From the NCBI RefSeq assembly GCF_000801105.2, contig NC_079516.1, positions 24,465,043 to 24,529,042 of the forward strand: DNA of 64,000 nt, read 5' to 3'. The notes beneath the pieces were generated by a model. It saw nothing but the letters and a program-made list of their open reading frames with translations, did no database searches and was not told the DNA's origin. Of the stretch, positions 1 to 12,898 are shown piece after piece. The position numbers were made by a program, and so were the translations under genes. The DNA is from Raphanus sativus. Its lineage: Eukaryota > Streptophyta > Magnoliopsida > Brassicales > Brassicaceae. Every line of letters begins with the position of its first letter. The stretch's first letter is position 1.

Positions 1-357
1 TATGATATTACAATTATTAGGAACATTACATAGATGATTCGACAACCGACAATACTACATGTCTTATGAAGATCTACGCCTAACTGCATCATCTGAGCCG
101 TCCTATGAAGATCTACGCCTAACCAGATTTACTTGCACCATATTGAAGATCTCTTGTAATACTTCCTTCCATAATCGCATAATTGTCTGTAATCCTTCCT
201 TCCATAATCTGCATAGTTGCCTAATAAATCGCGTTCTCTCCGGGACTTGAAACCTGGATTTGAGAAAATCTGCAATAAATTGCATAGTCTGGGAGTCGAA
301 CCCCAGACCTGGGTGTAGAAGCCTTTAGACCTTAACCATTAGGCTAAGGTGCTTCCA
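1..357 (-). mobile_element. tRNA-derived SINE (partial at window edge)
   Basis: On the minus strand the right end holds a tRNA-like pol III promoter. The A box (TAGCCTAATGG) is the complement of 336-346, and the B box (GGTTCGACTCC) is the complement of 292-302, about 34 nt away. Leftward is a body with two internal duplications: a TTAGGCGTAGATCTTCATA unit occurs twice near 65-125, and an ATTATGGAAGGAAG unit twice near 160-210. Most of the body (1 to about 188) recurs at 28255-28440, so this is a dispersed family. The poly(A) end lies outside the window. No protein is encoded. Confidence 0.72.
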
Positions 358-412
358 CAATTAAGTTGTGTGTTATGTTACATTTTTATGGAAAAGAAGT
401 GAAAACGTTGTA

Positions 413-973
413 CGACTCTTTTCCATTTTAAACATCAGTTATACGCCAACAAAAAGTTTCCTCTATCGAAAAAGAGGAACGCTCTCAGGCACGTGTTTCG
501 ATACTGGTCACTAGCAAGTTGACTTCCGGCAGCTACGCTTCTTATCCAGCAGTCTCTTCCCTCTCTTCTGACTTTACCCATTAGTCCTACTAAAAAGTTT
601 TCAAATTCTTCCCTCTTTGGGAATAAACTACCGGTTCCTTCTCTGCCTTCAGTTTTACACGCCGGGTTCCACCCCCGACCCGGGTCGGAGGGCCGCCGTC
701 AGCCATGCCTCAACTCCGGCAAGCTTCTCCATGCTGGTCCGTTCCTCACCAGCTCCTTTATACTTCGCTGTCTGCTCTCTCTCCCTGCAACAGTGAACCT
801 CCATAGAGATTAATATACTTCAAAACCCAACATCGTCGCTATCAAATCTCTAGATAACCAACTATCTAATAACCTTATCACTTTAAGTGTTGAACCGTCT
901 TCTCACTACTTCGCAACCGAGCAAATACACTTTGTGAAGATAATAGTCTGTATCAACTTACCCACCAGCAAAG
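413..973 (+). promoter_or_regulatory. LINE 5' untranslated region
   Basis: This stretch runs from the end of the 5' TSD to the ORF1 ATG at 974. It is pyrimidine-rich, more GC-rich than the surrounding DNA, and lacks a long ORF. L1 elements carry an internal promoter in this position; no specific motif could be identified here. Confidence 0.5.
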
Positions 974-2614
974 ATGCAACGACGCCTCTCCTATGCGGAA
1001 AAAGGAAAAGCTCCAGTGGCACCTACTCCTCCGCCTCGTACGGCGAGAGTCAGAGCCCCACCGTTTGACAACTCGGAGCTCATAAGAAAACATGCCCTCA
1101 CTCTGGTTGGGAGGCTAACAAACCAAAAACTCCAACGAATGTGGTCGCTCATCCCTTTCTTCTCAAAACACTGGCAGTGTGAAACTCGACCTGTTGGAGC
1201 AGATCTGGGACAAGGATGCTTTCAGTTCCAATTTGCTTCTGAGAAGGACCTCTCTAAGGTCCTAGACAACCAACCATACCACTTTGCTCACTGGATGGTG
1301 ATAATCCAAAGATGGGAACCTTCAATGGACCCAAGCTTCCCCAATCAAATCCCCTTCTGGATCCAAGTACAAGGTATCCCACTCCACCTCTGGTCTGAAG
1401 GGATACTTGCTTGCATAGCCAAAGATATCGGTACCCTTGATGTACCTGAGATAACATCAACAACAGCAAAGATGCGAGTCTTCGTGAATGATCTACAGCC
1501 TCTCATCACGAATACGACGGTGGAGTTTGATGGAGGACAAGAAGTTATTGCGACGCTAAAGTATGACAAGATTCAGAATCATTGTACTACCTGCTTTAGC
1601 CTATGTCATACCAAAGACGACTGCCCTGAAGCATAAAACTTCTCTGAAAACTCTAGAAGAAATGTTCATCAAATACAGGAGGAAGAACAAGCGAGAGTCC
1701 CACCTCCTAGGAGCTACCGAGAAACCTCTAGGCACAGTTCTGGAAATCGCAATGAAACTCCTCACTCCCCACGGGGGGGGGGGGGGGGGAACTACTCCTA
1801 CTCTAGAAGAACTCCGTATACAAGACCAGAAAATCACCAAAGGAAGCAGCCTTCCAAAAACTCTGACTCATACAGATATGAAATTCCTCCCTCAACGGAG
1901 AGAACTTTAACAGCAAGGCATCAACCGAGAGAAAGAAACTACCAATACATACCAAGAGGTAGAGATGCTAGCTATAATTCATATCACTCACGTGAGTATC
2001 GTCGTAGTACTGATTTCTCAGAAGGACGCACCCATAACAGAAACAATCAGCCAAGATCCCTATGGGTAGAGAAACCAAACCAGAAGGACGTTGGTGACCA
2101 CCGAAGTCCTCACAACCTGGAAAAAATTGAAAGATCAGAGTCGTCTCGCCCAGCTCAAGCTCAGCCACAACAAACGAGACAACTTCCCACCCCCAAGGTT
2201 ACTGAACATGCACTGAATGTGGCGCTGGAGGAAGTAAGGGAATATATGAACCAATACTCAGCTTGTGCTGACCCCACTGAGAGCGCAGCAAGGAGAGAAA
2301 GAGTCCGACAGGCAGAGGAGAATGGAGAATTTGAGGAAGTGGCCGCTTCCTTAGCTCTAACAACTTTTGAAACCCAGAGAAGGGATGCACCGGAGGAACC
2401 TATGGAGATAACACCTGATAGAATCCCTGCAATGCAAAGAATTGGGCCAGTAAATGATTCAATATCTGCCCTACGTCGTCTCGGCCCCCTCAATGAAACA
2501 GAGGAAATGCAGGAGATACCTCTTTCGGAACCGGCCCCAAAAAGGAAGCTCAGTAGATCAACGGTTAGAAGAACGACCCCAACATCGATGTCTATCCATA
2601 ACGCAGGAACTTGA
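974..2614 (+). pseudogene. LINE ORF1: DUF4283 and CCHC zinc knuckle (one nonsense codon)
   Basis: This is the RNA-binding ORF1 protein of the LINE. The first 220 codons (974-1633) give a DUF4283-type domain ending in a zinc knuckle of the form C-x2-C-x4-H-x4-C (CTTCFSLCHTKDDC). A TAA at 1634-1636 stops translation directly after the knuckle. Beyond it the same frame stays open for a further 325 codons to 2614, through a basic Ser/Arg/Asn-rich tail. The tail includes a run of 17 G (1773-1789) read as five glycines, so that run keeps the frame. The full reading frame would be about 546 codons. Shorter plus-strand ORFs at 1563-1910 and 2454-2678 are other frames of this tail. Confidence 0.85.
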
Positions 2615-2841
2615 AGGAAAAGAGTTACAAAAGCTGCCACCTCTCCTAGAGCTAAACCGCCAAGAGTTCCAAAAATAATCCCTCATAATGAGGAGAACAT
2701 TAACAAACCGTCTTCGTCAAAGGCTGGACCAGGAGGAGCCCAAAGGAACTCCAAATCAACTCGTGGCGGTCCATCAACGTCAAACCAGACGAAGAAACTT
2801 AAGGGAACGGATTTTCACAATCCGCCCTATCCTCTTCCTTA

Positions 2842-5800
2842 AAAATAGTAGCATGGAACTGCCAAGGAGTGGGGAATCCTTGGACAGTTCAGAGAATCCA
2901 AGAGATCTGCAAAAGAATTGACCCAGATGTTATTTTTCTCTCGGAAACTAAAAATCCCCACCGTATGGTGCAAGATAAGCTAGAAAAGCTTGGCTACTCG
3001 AACCTAAAAACGATTGCGCCGCATGGAGTTGCAGGAGGAGGCCTCGCTATCCTGTGGAAAGATTGGCTACAATTAGAAGTTATCTCCTCTTGTAAAAATT
3101 ATTTTGATACAAGGATTACCTATGAAGGAATCGTTTCTTATGCGACTTTTATATATGGTGATACTGACAAGAGGAAAAGAAAACAAACATGGGACTACCT
3201 TGTATCACTAGCCCTCCTCCGAGATGCACCCTGGTTTGCAACAGGAGACTTCAACGACATCATTGGAAATAATGAAAAGCAAGGGGGCCCAGAAAGATCA
3301 GAAGCATCCTTCTAAGACTTCAGGACTTTCTTAGCAGAAGGAGACCTCTACGATTTGCAACACGAAGGGGAGTTCCTATCCTGGCAAGGAAAGAGATGGA
3401 GCCATGATGTTAAATGCAGATTAGACAGGGCCGTCTCAAATAGCTCGTGGGCTGAGTTGTACCCCTCAGGGAGATGTGAGTACCTGTGATTCGAGAGTTC
3501 AGACCATAGGCCGTTGGTTACATACTTTGAACCACTACGAAAAAAGAAGAAAGGGATATTCAGATACGATCGGAGACTAAATAAGAATCCAGAAATTTCC
3601 CAGCTTGTAAAAGATGTATGGTTAGAGAACTCTCACCTAAGAGTGAAGCAAAAGATCAACAGTTGCAGGACTGCTATCATCTCCTGGTCAAAAAAGCAAA
3701 GAGAGGGGATCAACAATCTCCTCGAACACCTAAAGGCCTCAATTGAGAAAGAAACAGTAGCAACCCAACCTGATGCAGTGGTACTGAGCGATCTAAAAAG
3801 GAAACTGATGGAAGCCTACAAATCAGAAGAGGATTACTGGAAGCAGCATAGCAGACAGCTATGGCTTCACTTAGGCGACAAGAACACGGGCTTCTTCCAC
3901 GCTTCAACGAAAAAACGAAAAGCCATCAATAAGTTTGCAGTAATAGAAACAGAAGAAGGGGTTTCAGTGTACAAGGAGGAAGAAATTGCTGCAACTATTG
4001 AGAAGTACTACTCTAAGATGTTCACTTCTACTATGGCTAATCCTCAACAAATGGCAAATATCATCACGGAAGCAATTACCCCTACTGTTACGGAGGAGCA
4101 AAATGAACTACTTACACAAACCCCGTCTGCAATGGAGATAAAAGAAGCCCTTTTCTCCATACACCCGGACAAGGCACCAGGGCCAGATGGTTTCTCTGCC
4201 TGTTTCTTTCAAAAGAACTGGTTAGTAATGGAGAGAGACATTGTGAATGAAGTACAAGAATTCTTTACCTCCGGCTGTATGCCGAGAACCATCAATGAGA
4301 CCCATGTACGACTGATTCCAAAAACCCGAGGTGCCAAGCGAGTTGCTGATTACAGGCCAATAGCACTCTGCAATGTGTACTACAAGCTGATATCTAAACT
4401 CCTCTCCAGGCAACTGCAGCCCCTCCTTCAAGCTCTGGTCTCCGAAACCCAATCTGCATTTGTTCCAAAGAGGGCAATATCAGATAATGTTCTGATTACT
4501 CACGAAGTCCTACATTATCTAAAGAGCTCAAAGGCAGAAAAGCGGTGTTCTATGGCCATTAAAACTGACATGAGTAAAGCCTATGATAGGCTCGAGTGGG
4601 AGTTCATAAGACTAGTTCTCAGAAAGATGAATTTCCACCCTATCCTAATCCAATGGCTAATGCAATGCATCGAAACAGTCTCCTATACTTTCATTATCAA
4701 TGGAGCTACTAGAGGATTTGTTCAACCAGAGAGAGGAATCAGGCAGGGAGACCCCCTTTCACCTTACCTCTTTATCCTGTGCAGTGAGGTCCTCTCTGGA
4801 CTGTGCAAAAGTGCGCAAGCTAAAGGCCTCATGAAAGGTGTCTCCATCTCGACTCACTGCCCAAGCCTCAATCACCTTCTGTTTGCCGACGACACAATGT
4901 TTTTCTGCATGGCAAACAAGAAAAATGCTGAGTCTCTCAAGGCATTATTGACAACATATGAAGAGATCTCGGGTCAACTCATAAACAAGCAGAAATCTTC
5001 AATTTTCTTCTCTAAGAAAACACCCTCTCAAACACGAGACCTTATGAAATCTATACTGAAAATTGATAAAGAAGGGGGTGTGGGGAAGTACCTTGGACTC
5101 CCGGAGCTCTTTGGAAGAAAGAAAAAAGATCTTTTTGCGTATGTGGTGGAGCGCATCAAACAAAGGGCTCTGAGTTGGTCCTCAAAGTTCCTATCAACTG
5201 CTGCCAAGACAATCATGCTGAAAAGTGTCCTAGCGCCAATGCCCTCACACTCCATGTCTTGTTTCAAACTGCCACAATCGCTATGCTCAAGCATCCAATC
5301 AGCTCTAACTCGCTTTTGGTGGGATGATGACCCTGACCACAGAAAAATATCTTGGATTTCTTGGGAAAGAATGGCAAAACCGAAAAAGAAAGGGGGACTG
5401 GGATTCAAAGACATCACCTCTACAAATGATGCTCTCCTAGCCAAGATTGGATGGCGAATCATCAAGAATCCCTCCTGCCTACTTGCAAAGGTACTCCTTG
5501 GAAAGTACTGCCACTCAGATAACTTCCTAACATGCACAGCGACGTCAACCTCCTCCCATGGATGGCGTAGTGTGCTGATAGGCCGAGACCTTCTGATAAA
5601 ACAAGTAGGTTGGGTGGTGGGGAATGGAGACTCAATCAACGTTTGGGACGACCCCTGGCTCTCCCACAACACGCAATGCAGACCAATAGGCCCAGCTCCA
5701 GAGGATCAGCGCTCTCTAAAAGTCTCAGACCTGTTCCTTCCGAACTCAACAGAATGGGATGTAGTCAAATTAGAACAGTTTGTACCTTTCCATAAAGAAC

Positions 5801-6867
5801 AGATTCTGAAGATAAAACCAAGCAGACTATGAGTACCTGATGAATTGGTGTGGCTGAAGAATACATCAGGAGAGTACTCCACGCGATCAGGATACTTAAC
5901 ACTGATGGAGGAAAAAGAAACCTCGCTCCCCGCGATACCTACAGAGTCATGCGATTGGTTAGCAAATGTGTGGAATATCAAAACAGCAGAAAAGATAAAA
6001 CTGTTCATTTGGAAGTCCCTACAGCGAGCTTTACCTGTAGGAGAACAATTCGCGATCCGGAACATCCCCATCTCTCCATTGTGCAAGCGCTGCAATGAAG
6101 AAGAAACTATACTTCATCTGTTTTTCTCATGCCCCTATGCGCAAAGAGTTTGGAACCTTGCACCTCTCTCATCTACATTCACCATTGACGCAGGGTCAGA
6201 CTACCAACGGGCTTGGGAGAAGGTAAGAAAGATTCACTCTTTACCTCCTATTAGGCTTGAGGCAGGAACTCTCGCGTCTTGGATCCTGTGGAGCATCTGG
6301 ATCGCAAGAAATCAGTTTGGATTCCAAAACAGAGACTTCTCACCGGAAGAGACAATATCAAAAGCCCTCACTGACGCACGCGAATGGAAGCTTGCTCAAT
6401 TGGCACCAGAACCCTCAATAGCGAAGCCCTTGATCAGATCGGAACCAAGCCCTAACCGTGAAGGCTTAACCAGAATCTTCACAGATGCAGCGTGGAACTC
6501 TACGACTGGACATACAAGACTTGGTTGGATTTTTGATGATCTGGTTTCCTCACCACAACAATCGACGACAGCGCACAACGTTGCGTCTCCCTTCTTGGCG
6601 GAAGCATTAGCAGTTCAGGCTGCTATAACCTCTGCTCTCTCTCGCGGCATCGAAACTATTCAGATTCTCTCGGACTCTCAGACTTTGATCTCCACAATCA
6701 ACCGTCGATCCATGAACCTAGAGATATTTGGCGTTCTTCAAGATATCTACTACCTATCTTCTACATTTAAGACCATTAAGTTCTCTTTTGTTTCTCGTTC
6801 AAAAAATTTCAAGGCTGATACTCTGGCAAAACCGGCCCTTTGGGCCCGAACCTCTTTTATTATTTAA
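2842..6867 (+). pseudogene. LINE ORF2: endonuclease, reverse transcriptase, RNase H (three nonsense codons)
   Basis: One frame runs from about 2842 to the TAA at 6865-6867, broken only by stops at 3313-3315 (TAA), 3487-3489 (TGA) and 5830-5832 (TGA). The N-terminal apurinic endonuclease shows WNCQG, SETK, GDFNDI and, just after the second stop, SSDHRP; these carry its catalytic Asn, Glu, Asp and His. The reverse transcriptase (3514-5832) has the PGPDGF and RQGDPLSPYLF blocks and the catalytic FADD box. After the third stop come a zinc-binding C-terminal segment (CKRCNEEETILHLFFSC) and an RNase H domain with FTDAAWN, EALAVQAAI and ILSDSQ supplying Asp, Glu and Asp. Two stops fit CGA-to-TGA decay, expected for methylated DNA. 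The true start codon is unclear; the frame is open a little upstream of 2842. Confidence 0.92.
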
Positions 6868-6914
6868 GCTAATGAAAAGCCCAGTTTGAACAAAAAAAAA
6901 GTGAAAACGTTGTA

Positions 6915-8010
6915 AACTTCAAAGAAAAGATGTGGTAGCGAGAAGATAAATATATTTTCTTGTATCACTCTCTAGCATAAAACAAATTGAAGTCTTATAT
7001 GTTTTCTTAACGTGCCTTTTTTATTTTCTGATCAGGAGATGATGAGAGGGGGTGTGGTAATGTACTTTGCTATTTGACAAAACTTATATTGACATATCCA
7101 TATGCTTACTGTAAAATATTAAACTCCCTTAATATTTATTTTCCTCGATATTGCTTTTGTTAATGTGTGATGTTGATAAGTATGTAGGGTGTTTATCAAA
7201 TGTTCAATTTTTGTTCAAGACAAAATTTGTTTAAATCAAAGTTTATAAATATAAACAGTATATATATTATATGGTAAATAGGTTAAAAAATTATATTTAT
7301 AATACTGTTAGATAAATGGTTAATTTTATTTTAAAATATTGATTAATCAATAAAAATGAAAATAAGAGTTATGGTTATCCAAGTTTAACAAATAGTATTC
7401 ATCATGAACTCGATACCCGCCAAAAAGTTATTTAAAAAAGGTATAATCCATGAGGATGGTACATGATTTTCAAGTTTTCTTTCAAAACTGATGGAACTAG
7501 AAAATCTCTTTGGTTTCTTGACACAGTGATAAGAGAACCATGTAAGATCTGGTTATATTGTCGAGTCTCGTATAAAGATTAATCTCATTGCAATTTGATA
7601 AGAATCTATAGATAAGAATACATGTTTTATGCTGGTGGATAATAATTTTAACTGATATAAAGTTTCATGAATCTAAAGGCTTCTGCGGTTACAACCTTCT
7701 TCTCATATTTGGAGAAATTATTAAAGTGAAAAGTTAGCAACATAGTTCAAAAGAAGCAGTTTTTCTACAAGCTGCAGCAATCACCAACCTTCTTCATCCA
7801 AAGGAAGGAGGATAAAGTCAGGTAAACAACAAAGTTATCTGCAAACAAAATATTTTTTTTCTATTAACAAGCAAAAAAATATATCTTTAATTTATTAATC
7901 AAGTAAAATTTTGGTTTTTATTTTCATATTTGTGAAAGAAAAACAGCAGATAAGGATGCTTAAATCCAGATCGGGTTTTAGAATCTTGAAAAACTAATTT
8001 TTGTTTTTTT
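6915..8010. other. AT-rich intergenic DNA
   Basis: This stretch follows the LINE. It holds poly(T) and poly(A) tracts and short AT-rich repeats. I see no coding frame, RNA gene or transposon terminus that I can support. Confidence 0.5.
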
Positions 8011-8017
8011 CAAAATA

Positions 8018-8460
8018 TCAATTCATCGAAGCTTCAACCACAGCATCAGAATCATGAACTTCAACAGATCCAGAAGGTTTTAGTACTGCGGTTGTGGCTC
8101 TGATGCAACCTATATCAGCAGCCCCAGAATGCAACGCTCCCAAACTGCCAGTGGTTGCAGACCCAGAAAGCAGAGTAAGAGCCGCATTAGAACCTCTGAT
8201 AATGGAAGGATTTACCCCAATCACAAGAACACCATATGCCATGACATCTGTAGAAGAATTAGGAACGACAATCGGATCAGCAACCATTTCAAAGACCATT
8301 TTTCGAGCCACCTCATCCTGAGCAGCCTTGTCCCTCGCCTCCTTGACTTCTCTTTTCGAGCGGATTTTGCCACCTTTTGAGCATGATTGGGAATAGCAAC
8401 AGTCGGTTCACCATTTTTCAGCAGAAACTTCGACCAAAACGTCGAAAATCAAAGCACAAA
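8018..8460 (-). pseudogene. Degraded coding remnant, family not recognised
   Basis: The minus strand carries an open stretch of about 97 codons (8018-8311) with a balanced protein-like composition. It can be extended upstream without an ATG into a basic, heptad-like segment (KREVKEARDKAAQDEVARK). A further conceptual extension needs a frameshift near 8345. The segment is not AT-rich like its flanks and is followed downstream by AT-rich sequence. It could be the tail of a retroelement ORF1 or a captured host exon; I cannot name a family. No splice sites or start codon make it a plausible live gene. Confidence 0.3.
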
Positions 8461-10140
8461 AGATGAGAAGAAGACCACACATCTAGAACAAAAACAAGCT
8501 TACAAGAAATGCTTGCACAAAAGGAAGAATCACTAGTTTAAACTACAAAGTTAAAACAACAAAAAGACAGAACGATAGAAACAAAACCCTGACTAATCAA
8601 GAAGGCGATTAAAGATCAAGCAGTATAAAACACGAAGCCATTAAAAACAAAACTGGGACTAAAGACATAAAAGAGAAAAAGAGACGAAAGAAGTAGACAT
8701 TTCACTTTTCAGAAGACAATAATGAGAAACAAGGAGAAAGGAACAATAATTTATACTCCGAAAACCGAATGTCGCAAAAGGAATGATTGCGACTCCGTAG
8801 ACGATTCGGTTTCAATGAGAGAAAGTCAAATCCCTTGATTTAGTTCAATCAAAATCCCTCAATCAAATCCGTAATAAATATGTCAAACCAGATTCATAAA
8901 CCGGGTCTTAGTATACAACAACCAATGAACTCAAACACATCATGTAAGTCAGATCCAGTAATCAACTCATCTGATGACCTGGTTTGTTTTTAAATCGGAC
9001 TCAGGGGGGACTATCGTTGGAGCCGGGTTTCACCATGTTCCAGACAAGTCCTGTGATTTCAATCCAAATGTGATAAAGCCTAAATTTAATCACCATCAAG
9101 GCACAAGAAATAAATATAGGCCTAATAAGGTCGAGACCTACCCCGGGCTCAAGAAGTCGAACACGCAGAGCTCAGAGAAATCAATGAAAACGTAAAGAAA
9201 TCAAAAACATTAAAGACCACATTAAAACCCTTGATCCACGCCAGAGATCATGACTATCCGCTATAAGAACCTGTAAAAGAAGGAAGAACCAGACATAAGG
9301 GACCAAATTTTTGTTTAGCTAAACTATACTCTCATTACATACAATCTCCATTTGTTATTGAGCACCCATTTGTACTCATTGCCAAATCTTCAATAAAACA
9401 TCTATTTTCCATAGTTGATCATAGTTTTGTCTTTTTATTTCAAACTTAGTTGTCAATTAAGTCTTTTTATTCGTAAATCCTATATCTAAGTGAGTTTTAG
9501 GATTCATCACTATTGATATCTTGACATGCGGCTAAAAGCCTATTTAGCGTATGTATCAACTAATGGAGATATAGACATCAGAGACCCTAATAGAAATTCG
9601 AAATGCGGCAGTCGTCTCGAATGAAAAACAAAAAAACTGTAATGTTAAGAGTTATTTTTCTAATGACTAGAAGATTATGGGTCCGTTCCGTATGCTCGTA
9701 CATCCCCTAAGGAGAAGTTGAAACTATAAGTTTTTTTTTTGGAGAAGAGACTAACAACTGCTTGGTAAATGCGAAAGAGTTATCAAGAAACAGAAATTGA
9801 TGATGGAGAGAACTGTCATATAGCAACAGCGTAATGATTGTATCCCATCAAATCAGTTTTGGGCTGGAGGTTCTTCATGAAATTGATCAAACAATGTCAG
9901 ATACACCTGTCGCTGCTAGCAAGGCGGTTAAAACTCTTGGTTCTGCTCTGACAGCCAAGCCAAGTCCCTTATTGTTACCGTCTCTTTCACTGTGCTTACT
10001 ACACGGTTAGGTACTTAGGTTACATGTGTTATTAATATATCAAAGATTGTCCATCTTGGTTTTAATTGATTCAATATTTTAACTTAAAAGACTGTTTAAT
10101 TCAAAATTAAGGACATACATGTCACTGAAACCAAATCCAA
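8461..10140. other. Intergenic DNA, possible transposon debris
   Basis: The first part (to about 9300) is rich in A-runs and short degenerate coding-like pieces, for example on the plus strand at 8974-9195, with no recognisable domain. The rest lies downstream of the SET gene and includes its likely 3' untranslated end. Nothing further can be supported. Confidence 0.4.
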
Positions 10141-10190
10141 GATCCGATTCTCATTTCCTTTCCAATACCGGTTTTCTCATCCTGACTTGA

Positions 10191-12898
10191 TTAAACCGGT
10201 GGTTTAGCTATTGCCTTTTGAACCATCTCGATACCTGCAGAACAAGAATCAAGAATGGAGGAGACAATCTTTCTCTGCCGCTCTTTGAACTCCATCGCCA
10301 ATTTAACATCCCACTGCACGTTTTCTCCATCCACAGAATCAGCGTCGCCAAGGTTCTGCATCATGTCGTCAAATGTTGATTTGAGATTCTCGAGTACTCC
10401 CATCTCTACTTCCAAGTTCTCCCATAACTTACAAGAACCAATAAAAAGAGACAAAGTTAGACATGTAACTGATCCCTTGTGATAGAAAAAAGCATCAAAA
10501 CATACATCTGTTTCGGTATGATGAACAAGACCATGAGCTCTCCGCAAGTAGTTCAACAATGGAGTAGGCAAGCCATAGTGGAAGATGTTGTGATTGCTCG
10601 AGAGCCATGTCCCACGTAACATGTGAGTTGTCCAAGAATACTCACTCTCCATGTCTTCATCATCATCATCATCATCAATGACATCAACATCTGCAAATGA
10701 AAAGAGATTCATACACTAAGTTTTCAAGAGAGCTGAGTGAATGATCACAGATATGATTTATACCTAAGGGAATGATATCATAAAGGTTATCTCCTTTTGG
10801 TAGAAACCCATAGAATGTTAACAGATGCGAGCTAGAGTAGTTTCCGTAGCTAAGATAACACTGTTCCCCTTTGTTGCAAGGTCTTGAGAGTGGGAACTTC
10901 AACGAACTTGTTTCCACATCTACTTTCCCATACTTCACTATGTGTGGTTGTATCTGCAAAACCCACCAAGATTTTCTCAAATCTCAAATCATCAACTGCT
11001 TAAGCATACTAAAAAGGATCATAAACATACAGAATGATTGAGAAAACCGGCGACAGGAATCAAACAAGTCCTCAGCTTCCCATCAGGGAACTTGATTTGC
11101 ATGCTGTTGGAGTAATACAACTCACAAGCCCATAAGTAATGCTCCCATGTATACATCTCCGGTGGAAATACATTCTTGTGGTTCGACAAAAGAGGTATCA
11201 GTTCATCATACCTCTCACGCAAAAGCTTCAAGATACACAAACAAACAGTCAATAGATTCAAGAAATGTAATAAAGATTTATAACATTAGATCTTGTCACA
11301 CCTCTTTAGATTGCATTATCTCATCTAAGAGCAGTGTACCATCAAGCACCATGACTGCATCAACCCCAAAACTCAAACCTGTAAAGAGAATCAGTGTCTT
11401 GTTGTTATCTCTTCAAAACAAAACAAAAAAACTGCTACAAGAGTTAGTTCTTACCGGTACAGAAACTCTCCTGCAGAGAGTCAAAGTATGGTTTGAATCT
11501 AGACTCATGGTTATGCTTCTCCCTCATTGTCCACAATAGCATCATTGTCTCAGATGTCATGCCATCTATCTTCTCCAATATTGGGAGCTGAAAAGAGAAG
11601 TAATGACTCATCAATATAACAATGAGATGATGAAACTGACACAATCTTTGATTCATACCATATCAGAGCTGTATACATACTCCTCAGAAATGAGACTTGA
11701 GATTGGTATCTCTAAAGCAACATCTCCAAATTTCAAGTCTTCAGTAGCTATAGCTCCACGTCCATAGCCCTCAATCTCTGATCAGAAAACACACACTTGG
11801 ATCACTGTTGATAAGAGAGAAAAAAAACACATTGCAACATCTAAAAGCTTACGAGTGATCTGCAGTTTGGTTTTGACTCCATTTCTCTGACCCCATTCTA
11901 CTAATCTGCTTTCCTTCTCGCATCTATGGCTATCACCAACTCTAGCTTCCTCCCCTTCCGCTCCAACAACCTCACTGACTCTAACTTTTACAGCTTCTCG
12001 TAGAGCTGCTTCCAATGTTTGCGGTTTACAAGAAGAAGCTGGGATGAGGGAAAAGATCCAGGTGAGAGCTGAGACTTCGTTTCTAACACTGTAAACTCCT
12101 CCTGGAGTGCAAGCATCATCACCAAAGTAAACTTCCACCTGCATTTCACTCAATCTATCATCTAAAGCAACTTAACAGTGACTCATTTTTGAACCAAGTA
12201 GTGTTAATATGCTCTACTTTACCTTGTCGAGGTTAGCTATTCTTCCAAAGTGAAGCAGCTTCTCCAATGCAGCATTCAGCAACTGTTGAGACAATGATCC
12301 ACTAAGACTCACTGTTTCCTTTACGCCTAAACCTTTGCAACTCAAGAGCTTCTGCAGAGACAAAAGTTATAATACATGTGAGATAATTGCTTGGTTCTCC
12401 TTGTCACGTTTCTATACAAGAAGCCAGATTTAACGGTCCCAGCAACATTTTCTAACTATATATCTACATGAATATTCAACTTTCTAATGAACATTAAAAT
12501 CTAGTCTTCTGATTACAATGAAACTGAGAAACAAAAATAAAAAACTGATGAGTACTGAGATAAGAGAGGAGGAACAGGAGAGAAAAATGGGCAAAATCTG
12601 ACCTTTTTATGTTGATAAAAGGGATCATCTTCGGACAGCTCTAGGCATAACTCAACAACAGTCTCTGACATTATATTCAAAGCACCAACCTTGCCATTAA
12701 CCCAACAAACAAGATTCATCATCATTTAAAAAAAAAAAAAAGGTCTATTATTACATAACAACTGATAAATCTTAGGGTTTAAGAGAAAGGAATCTGAAGA
12801 GTACCATAAAAAAGAGTTGAGAAAGCGACGAACTTTGCAGACTTGAAGTAACACAGAGACAGAGTCGAGTTAACGGAAGCAGCAGAAGAGGGTTTCAT
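10191..12898 (-). CDS. SET-domain (Rubisco LSMT-like) methyltransferase family protein
   Basis: Ten coding exons join in frame to 539 aa, with the start at 12671 and the stop at 10191-10193: 12671-12603, 12351-12223, 12138-11853, 11777-11659, 11587-11455, 11378-11302, 11225-11031, 10953-10764, 10690-10506 and 10427-10191. A leader exon lies about 12898-12805. The SET domain begins at EGYGRGAIA (about residues 164-172), followed by the long insert typical of LSMT-like proteins. It ends with GFLNHS (331-336) and GEQCYLSYGN (365-374) then LLTFYGF, the SAM-binding NHS and GEQ/YG blocks. A C-terminal helical region follows an acidic run of Asp (about 404-412). The family methylates lysines of soluble proteins; the substrate here is unknown. 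Gene order suggests the At2g18850 orthologue. An upstream ATG in the leader exon does not splice in frame, so the 12671 start is preferred. Confidence 0.88.

Larger units (their letters stand above)
397..6914 (+). mobile_element. Full-length L1-type LINE with 16-bp TSD
   Basis: The same 16 bases (AAGTGAAAACGTTGTA) flank the element at 397-412 and 6899-6914, and the right copy follows a short A tract (6892-6900), the hallmark of target-primed reverse transcription. Inside are a 5' untranslated stretch (413-973), an ORF1 with DUF4283 and a CCHC knuckle, and an ORF2 with endonuclease, reverse transcriptase and RNase H. This is the domain order of RNase-H-bearing plant L1 elements. The two TSD copies are identical and there are only four premature stops and no frameshifts, so the insertion looks fairly recent although it is probably inactive. 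Confidence 0.93.

Noticed and set aside
5028..5672. 214-codon minus-strand frame inside the LINE
   Set aside because: It is a shadow of the reverse transcriptase ORF on the other strand.
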